A program made the position numbers and the translations under genes. 44,970 nt of DNA from an uncultured Verrucomicrobiota bacterium (GTDB lineage Bacteria; Verrucomicrobiota; Kiritimatiellia; CAIVKH01): NCBI GenBank assembly GCA_937873455.1, contig CALMYG010000155.1:1-44970 (forward strand). Direction: 5' to 3'. The notes beneath the pieces are model-generated. The model did not search any database. It was not told the DNA's origin and saw only the letters and a list, made by a program, of their open reading frames with translations. Below, piece after piece: positions 40,510 to 44,970 of this stretch; the stretch's first letter is position 1, and every line of letters starts with the position of its first letter.

Positions 40510-41517
40510 CTAGTCGATAATGCGCGCGCCGAGGGGGTCGCCGCGCACGGAGGTAATGGTGTAGCCGTATTCCTGGCAGAGGCGGGAGGGGGGCTGGTCG
40601 TCGATCACCAGCACCATGCCGCCCGCGTCGCCGCGGATCGCGCCGGCGCCGCACACTTTGGCCGCGCCGCCCGCCATTTCGACGGCCCGGATGAATCCAT
40701 GAACTTTTTCCGGCACCACACCGATGCGCACCAAGAGTTCGTTGTTTTCCCGGACGCAGCGGCGAATGGCCTCCATGTCGTTCTTGCGAATGGCCTCCTC
40801 GAGTCCAAGGGTAACCCCTTCGAATTCACCCCAAATGGCGCTCTTCTCGTGGCGTTTTTTGACCTCGACGACGCATTCGCCGGTGGTGGTTTCCGGGGTT
40901 CCGGTATTCACGAGGTACAGGTTGAAGCGGGGAAGGGGGACCGGGGCGGCCTGGCCATCACGAAAGAGGGCGCAACCGCCGTTCACCGCGATGTAAGAGT
41001 CCACGCCACTCGGGTAGCCGTGTTGCATTTTTTCCGCTTCCATGCTGTAGCGGTAATACCAGTCGGGCCGGAAATCGACGCGGAAGTAATGCCCGACCGC
41101 GCGGGCCGCGCTCAAGACCGTGGCCGCCGAAGAACCCAGTCCGCAACCGATGGGAATATCCGAACGGGTTTGAATGCTGATGCTTTCGTTGAGCTTGAGG
41201 TGGAGCCCATCGAGAAAGTTGATGAACATATACTCGAATAGCTCGACCGGCTTGTACAGCACGTCGCGAATACCGAGTTTGCCTTCCAGGAAAAACCGGT
41301 AATTTCGGAGCACGCGGTCGCGCATGTCGCGCAAGGCGCGTACGGTGAAAGAGTCCGTGGACTGGAAGTCCACCAGATTGAATTCCACCGATTCGCCGGG
41401 GCTTGAGGTAATGACGGATTGAGCCGAACGGTCAATGGCCATGGCCAGTGCCGGACGCCCGAAGACGACCGCATGCTCACCGCTCAAGATTAATTTTCCT
41501 GGCGCAATGGCTTTCAT
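40510..41517 (-). CDS. Mevalonate kinase
   Basis: The 335-residue kinase has KAIAPGKLILSGEHAVVFG (K8), the ATP loop IPIGCGLGSSAATVLSA (122-138) and the C-terminal CGAGAIRGDAGGMVLV. The arrangement fits mevalonate kinase, which phosphorylates mevalonate at C5. Its start overlaps the mvaS stop by four bases (ATGA). An insert of about 40 residues around RDRVLRNYRFFLEGK before the ATP loop is unusual. A phosphomevalonate kinase activity cannot be excluded from sequence. Confidence 0.8.
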   Translation of the reverse strand: MKAIAPGKLILSGEHAVVFGRPALAMAIDRSAQSVITSSPGESVEFNLVDFQSTDSFTVRALRDMRDRVLRNYRFFLEGKLGIRDVLYKPVELFEYMFINFLDGLHLKLNESISIQTRSDIPIGCGLGSSAATVLSAARAVGHYFRVDFRPDWYYRYSMEAEKMQHGYPSGVDSYIAVNGGCALFRDGQAAPVPLPRFNLYLVNTGTPETTTGECVVEVKKRHEKSAIWGEFEGVTLGLEEAIRKNDMEAIRRCVRENNELLVRIGVVPEKVHGFIRAVEMAGGAAKVCGAGAIRGDAGGMVLVIDDQPPSRLCQEYGYTITSVRGDPLGARIID

Positions 41518-42683
41518 GATACCCGCTCGTAGATGCGTTTATGCTGATTTACTCCGGCCAGACGAAAGGGCCCGGTCCGGTATTGGGCGAATTTATGCTC
41601 TTCCCCGTCGGTGGGAAAGCGTAAATTAAATATGTCCTCGTATTGCTGAAAGGTCAACTCGGTGCGGGATTCCAGCAGGGCGCGGTGCGCCGCGGTACGG
41701 ATATGCCGCCGGTAACCCGGTTGTATGATTCCGCTAAAATATTCGGCGACACACCCGGAACCGTAACTGTAGAGGCCGATGCGTTTGCCGCCGAGATCGT
41801 CCGGCGCGAGGTCGAGCAGGGAGTTTAGTCCAACGTAAAGCGATGCGGTATAGCTGTTTCCGGTGATTCGATTGTAGCGAAGGCCGTCGGCGAGCAGGGC
41901 CTCGACTGCGTCTTCGGACAAGTCGATCCCGTTGGCTTTGGCCAAACGCTCCTGGGCTTTGATGGCGATTTTAGTAAACGGCAAATGGTAGCAGAAGCGG
42001 TCGATATCGTGGTAGGTCCGGCGTGACGTTTCCGCATATTGTTTCCAGGTTTCCAGCAGGGCGCTGAGGTAGACCCGGGTGGAGTACTTGCCGTCGACCA
42101 CGGCTTGGTCGCGGTAGTTGGGACGCCAGAAGTCCATGACGTCGTCGGTAAACAGTCCGGCTTCGGGTTCGATGACCATGATACGGGGATTGGCGCTGAT
42201 CAGCATCGCCACCGCGCCACAGCCTTGGGTGGGTTCGCCGGGGCTGGCCAGATCGTAGCGGGCAATGTCCGCTCCGATCACCAAGGCCTTGGCTTCCGGG
42301 TTGCGCTGGACCATGGCGATGGCCATTTGCAGGCCGGCGGTGGCGCCGTAGCAGGCTTCCTTGATCTCCACGACCCGGCATCGCTTGGGGAGGTTCAGCA
42401 GTCCATGCACAAACACGCCGGCGGCTTTGGACTGGTCGATGCCCGACTCGGTGCCGAATAATAAAAGTTCAATGCGCGCAAGGTCTTCGCCTTCGAGCAG
42501 GGGAAGCGCGGCGCTGGCCGCCATGGTGACGATGTCTTCGTCCGGCGGGGGAATGGCCATTTTCTCCTGCCCCAGGCCGACATAAAACTTGTTGTAATCG
42601 GTTCCGCGCGCCTCGGCCAATGTCTTGAGGTCGAGAAAATACCGCGAACTGTAAAAACCGATGGCGTCGATTCCGATCTTCAT
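41514..42683 (-). CDS. mvaS: Hydroxymethylglutaryl-CoA synthase
   Basis: The protein (about 389 residues) has the thiolase-fold HMG-CoA synthase features: KFYVGLGQEKMA (catalytic Glu), VVEIKEACYGATAGLQMA (catalytic Cys) and FCYHLPFTKIAIKA (catalytic His). It condenses acetyl-CoA with acetoacetyl-CoA. The start at 42683 (MKIGIDAIGFYSSR) overlaps the fni stop (ATGA) and gives the standard N-terminus; in-frame ATGs at 42689 and 42701 (the latter after GAGG) are alternatives. It overlaps the mevalonate kinase gene at its end. Confidence 0.95.
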   Translation of the reverse strand: MKIGIDAIGFYSSRYFLDLKTLAEARGTDYNKFYVGLGQEKMAIPPPDEDIVTMAASAALPLLEGEDLARIELLLFGTESGIDQSKAAGVFVHGLLNLPKRCRVVEIKEACYGATAGLQMAIAMVQRNPEAKALVIGADIARYDLASPGEPTQGCGAVAMLISANPRIMVIEPEAGLFTDDVMDFWRPNYRDQAVVDGKYSTRVYLSALLETWKQYAETSRRTYHDIDRFCYHLPFTKIAIKAQERLAKANGIDLSEDAVEALLADGLRYNRITGNSYTASLYVGLNSLLDLAPDDLGGKRIGLYSYGSGCVAEYFSGIIQPGYRRHIRTAAHRALLESRTELTFQQYEDIFNLRFPTDGEEHKFAQYRTGPFRLAGVNQHKRIYERVS

Positions 42684-43753
42684 TTCCATGGACGGGAGCA
42701 TATCAGGTCCTCGCGGCCATGAACATCGTGAATGTTACCGGCCCCGAGCAGGAACATGGCGGTGGTGAATTCGCGCCGCAAGCGGCGGATGACATCGCGC
42801 ACGGCCTCGACGGATTCCAGGGCCGGCTCCAGAAAAGGTTTTGCGAGTCCGGCCAGGCTCGCCCCGAGCACCACGCTTTTTACCATATCGAGCCCGGAAC
42901 GGATGCCGCCGGAGGCGATCAGGGTGGTGTCCGGGCGCAGCGAGCCGAGGTTCCGAAGGGCGAGCGGGGTGGGAATGCCCCAATCCTGGAAAACCAAGCC
43001 CACGTCGTGCTGGTCGGGGCCGGCGTCCTGGCGGTGATGTTCGATGCGGCTCCACGAGGTTCCCCCGCTTCCCGCGACATCGATATAGCGGATGCCTTGC
43101 GCGGTCAGCAGCCGGGCATCGGCCAGCGAAATGCCCGCGCCCACTTCCTTGACGATCACCGGGGTGGGGGCGAGGGCGCGGACCACCGCGCCGATTTTTT
43201 CCGCCAGCCCGGTGAAGTTGGTGTCGCCTTCCGGTTGCACGGCCTCTTGAAGCGGATTCAGGTGAAAGACCAAGGCGTCGGCGGCCAACACGGAAACCGC
43301 CTCGCGCGCGTGTTCGACGCCGAAGCCTTCGTTCAGTTGAACCGCGCCGAGGTTGCCGAGGAGCGGTACGGTCGGCGCGGCGTCGCGCAACGCGAAGCTG
43401 GATCGTGCGTCATTGGACCCGAACATAACCCGCTGCGACCCGACGCCCATGGCCACCTGCTCGGCCTCGGCGGCGGCGGCGAGGTTGCGGTTGATTCGAC
43501 GCACGCGTTCATGCGAACCGCCGGTCATGCAGGAGATCAAGAGCGGAAAGGAAAGTTTTTTTCCGAGAAAATTAATCGAGGGATCGACGTCCCGTAGCGC
43601 AATTTCCGGCAAGGCCCGGTGGGTCAGGCGGATGTCATCGAAGTAAAACTTCCGCCGGTCCACGCCGTCGTCCTCGCGGATGATGGCGATGTGCTGTACC
43701 TTCCGGTCGGCAGTGGGGTTTGACGGATTCTCGATGGCTTCATCCACGGGCAC
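42680..43753 (-). CDS. fni: Type 2 isopentenyl-diphosphate delta-isomerase
   Basis: The 357-residue FMN enzyme has RKFYFDDIRLTHRALPEI, LISCMTGGSHE, LGAVQLNEG, HLNPLQEAVQPEGDTNF, IVKEVGAGIS and DVAGSGGTSW, all typical for type 2 isomerase. It interconverts IPP and DMAPP. The frame has no ATG start that fits; GTG 43753 with AAGGAA upstream is chosen, GTG 43747 is an alternative. Its stop overlaps mvaS. It lies second in the operon, 49 bases after the reductase gene. Confidence 0.92.
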   Translation of the reverse strand: MPVDEAIENPSNPTADRKVQHIAIIREDDGVDRRKFYFDDIRLTHRALPEIALRDVDPSINFLGKKLSFPLLISCMTGGSHERVRRINRNLAAAAEAEQVAMGVGSQRVMFGSNDARSSFALRDAAPTVPLLGNLGAVQLNEGFGVEHAREAVSVLAADALVFHLNPLQEAVQPEGDTNFTGLAEKIGAVVRALAPTPVIVKEVGAGISLADARLLTAQGIRYIDVAGSGGTSWSRIEHHRQDAGPDQHDVGLVFQDWGIPTPLALRNLGSLRPDTTLIASGGIRSGLDMVKSVVLGASLAGLAKPFLEPALESVEAVRDVIRRLRREFTTAMFLLGAGNIHDVHGREDLICSRPWK

Positions 43754-43802
43754 ACATTCCTTTGCGGTTACCGGACCGAATCGACGAGCGCGATGTCGTT
43801 TT

Positions 43803-44855
43803 TCATGACGACGATCTTTCCAGCTTCTCGTGGGCGCGCATGAGTTCGCCGGGGTTGGTTTGGGCGGCGAGCAACGACAATTCGCCGCACCACACCGTGG
43901 CGGCGGCGAGCATGGCCAGGCGGCGGGCGTTGGCGCCAACCGGCCGTGGTTCCAGGCAGCCGAGACGCCGCAGGGTTTCTTCCACGTGGGGCAGGTTCTT
44001 GCCGGCCCCGGCGGTTCCCACGATCAGATTGGGCAGGGTAACGGAAAAGTAAAGCCCGTCGGCCCGGGATTCGGCATGCACGATGCCTTGAGAACCCTCG
44101 ACAATGTTCGCGGCGTCCTGGCCGGTAGCGAGGTAGAAGCCGAGCAGCATATTGGCAAAGTGGGCGTTGGCCGAGCGCAGTCCGCCGGCCAGCAAGGTGC
44201 CGATCAGGTTTTTCTTTACGTTGAGGGCGGCGATTGTTTCCGGCGTGGTTTTCAGCCAGGTGCCGCAGAGGTCGGCGGAGAGGGTCATCTCCGCCACCAC
44301 ATATTTTCCGCGCCCGAGGATGCCGTTGACCGCCGAGGGCTTTTTGTCGCAGCAGTAGTTGCCGGAAATGGAAACGTACGCCAGCTCGGGTCGTTGCGCG
44401 AGCAGCCAGTTGAGCAGGGCGTCGGCGGCCTTGGTGGCCATGTTGTGTCCGGAGGCGTCCCCGGTGTCGAAAGCGAAGCGGATAAACAACAAGTTGCCGG
44501 CGATCTGGGTATGAATGTCTTTGAGCCGGGCGAACCGGCTGGTGGATGCGGTCACCGTTTCCAGGTCGCCGCGCCGCGTTTCGATGAAATCGCGCACCGC
44601 CACTGCGCCGGCGGCGCCAGGCGCCTCCACCAGGACCGAACGGGTCATCCGTTCATCCACCACGGTGACGGCGAGCCCGCCGCCGTGAACCGTTACTTTC
44701 GCGCCGCGCGCCACGGAGGGCCACAACGGGCTTTCGTAGGTGGCCAGCGGGACTTCGAATACGCCGGTGACTTCCGGGTTCACCACCGAAATCGGACCAA
44801 CCCATTTCATGGGAATCGCGGCGTGATGGTCAGGTTGAATGGACTTGGAAACCAT
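43803..44855 (-). CDS. Hydroxymethylglutaryl-CoA reductase
   Basis: The protein (about 350 residues) has the HMG-CoA reductase catalytic residues: Glu41 in LATYESPLW, the lysine pair in GNYCCDKKPSAVN (about 171-172) and Asp247 in ATGQDAANIVE, with DTGDASGHNM for substrate/NADPH binding. A C-terminal AHEKL histidine is likely catalytic. The protein lacks the N-terminal membrane domain of eukaryotic enzymes, as usual in bacteria. ATG 44855 is chosen for its family-like length, without a clear ribosome binding site; ATG 44810 is also in frame. It is the first gene of the mevalonate operon, and no convincing promoter is seen before it. Confidence 0.92.
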   Translation of the reverse strand: MVSKSIQPDHHAAIPMKWVGPISVVNPEVTGVFEVPLATYESPLWPSVARGAKVTVHGGGLAVTVVDERMTRSVLVEAPGAAGAVAVRDFIETRRGDLETVTASTSRFARLKDIHTQIAGNLLFIRFAFDTGDASGHNMATKAADALLNWLLAQRPELAYVSISGNYCCDKKPSAVNGILGRGKYVVAEMTLSADLCGTWLKTTPETIAALNVKKNLIGTLLAGGLRSANAHFANMLLGFYLATGQDAANIVEGSQGIVHAESRADGLYFSVTLPNLIVGTAGAGKNLPHVEETLRRLGCLEPRPVGANARRLAMLAAATVWCGELSLLAAQTNPGELMRAHEKLERSSS

Positions 44856-44970
44856 GAGCGGACTGTACCGTGGTTTCTCGTGCAGCGCAATGCGGCAGTG
44901 CGGTTCGGTTATTCCAGGGCGCATCTCCGAGTTTTGACAAGTGCCTTGGTGTAGGCCGACCCTCTGCGGT

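Noticed and set aside
1..44970. CRISPR arrays, tRNA, rRNA, riboswitches, prophage or integrase genes
   Set aside because: No regularly spaced direct repeats, cloverleaf-like sequence, rRNA stretches or recombinase motifs were recognised anywhere in the window.

Overview
The window is a 45 kb, GC-rich, densely packed bacterial chromosome segment. It carries 43 protein-coding genes, many joined by 4-base ATGA start/stop overlaps. I see no rRNA, tRNA, CRISPR array or transposase. The likely host is a member of the PVC superphylum, probably Kiritimatiellota or a Verrucomicrobia/Lentisphaerae relative. This is an inference from three things: a complete bacterial mevalonate operon, a very large secreted Calx-beta/jelly-roll protein with a C-terminal tail that looks typical of those phyla, and paired TTCCAA-N3-TTGGAA intergenic palindromes. 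No ribosomal RNA is present to confirm it.

Layout. 1-1525: an AbiEi/AbiEii-type (type IV toxin-antitoxin) pair with a 13-bp-arm palindrome at its start. 1575-5005 (minus): an envelope-sugar cluster of glycosyltransferase, nucleotide-sugar-type epimerase and polysaccharide pyruvyl transferase. 5347-9763: purB-purM-purH, interrupted between purM and purH by a 441-bp AT-rich insert made of a GxxExxY gene bracketed by 31-bp inverted repeats. 9777-14774: assorted housekeeping genes (DUF6941, mogA, an M23 peptidase, a DUF212 membrane protein, aroC, rsmD, coaD). 14807-20836: yceD-rpmF-plsX-fabH-fabD-fabG-acpP-fabF, a nearly complete fatty-acid initiation and elongation operon. 20882-21949: a DHH phosphoesterase.

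22053-28487: one 2144-residue secreted protein with two duplicated jelly-roll/Ig units, five Calx-beta domains, a DUF11-like domain and an intact endonuclease I domain. 28529-31064: the three AmmeMemoRadiSam genes, with the radical SAM gene divergent from the Memo and AMMECR1 genes across a symmetric promoter. 31043-34638 (minus): Rieske, sufS, sufU, pdxH and an alpha/beta hydrolase, an iron-sulfur/PLP set without sufBCD. 34793-36245: a methyltransferase and lexA. The lexA promoter holds a perfect GAAC-N4-GTTC box between its -35 and -10. 36263-37535: a small secreted protein and hpf, followed by a strong intrinsic terminator. 37588-38510 (minus): a second nucleotidyltransferase-type pair, possibly toxin-antitoxin. 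38577-44855 (minus): the mevalonate pathway from HMG-CoA reductase to diphosphomevalonate decarboxylase, including type 2 IPP isomerase.

The main unexplained signals are these. (1) Two loci 32 kb apart each carry two TTCCAA-N3-TTGGAA palindromes at exactly 32-nt spacing. (2) A GxxExxY element sits in the purine operon. (3) The AmmeMemoRadiSam genes have a face-to-face promoter. (4) The mevalonate operon has two GHMP kinases, neither of canonical phosphomevalonate kinase type. (5) A nucleotidyltransferase pair lies next to the mevalonate operon.
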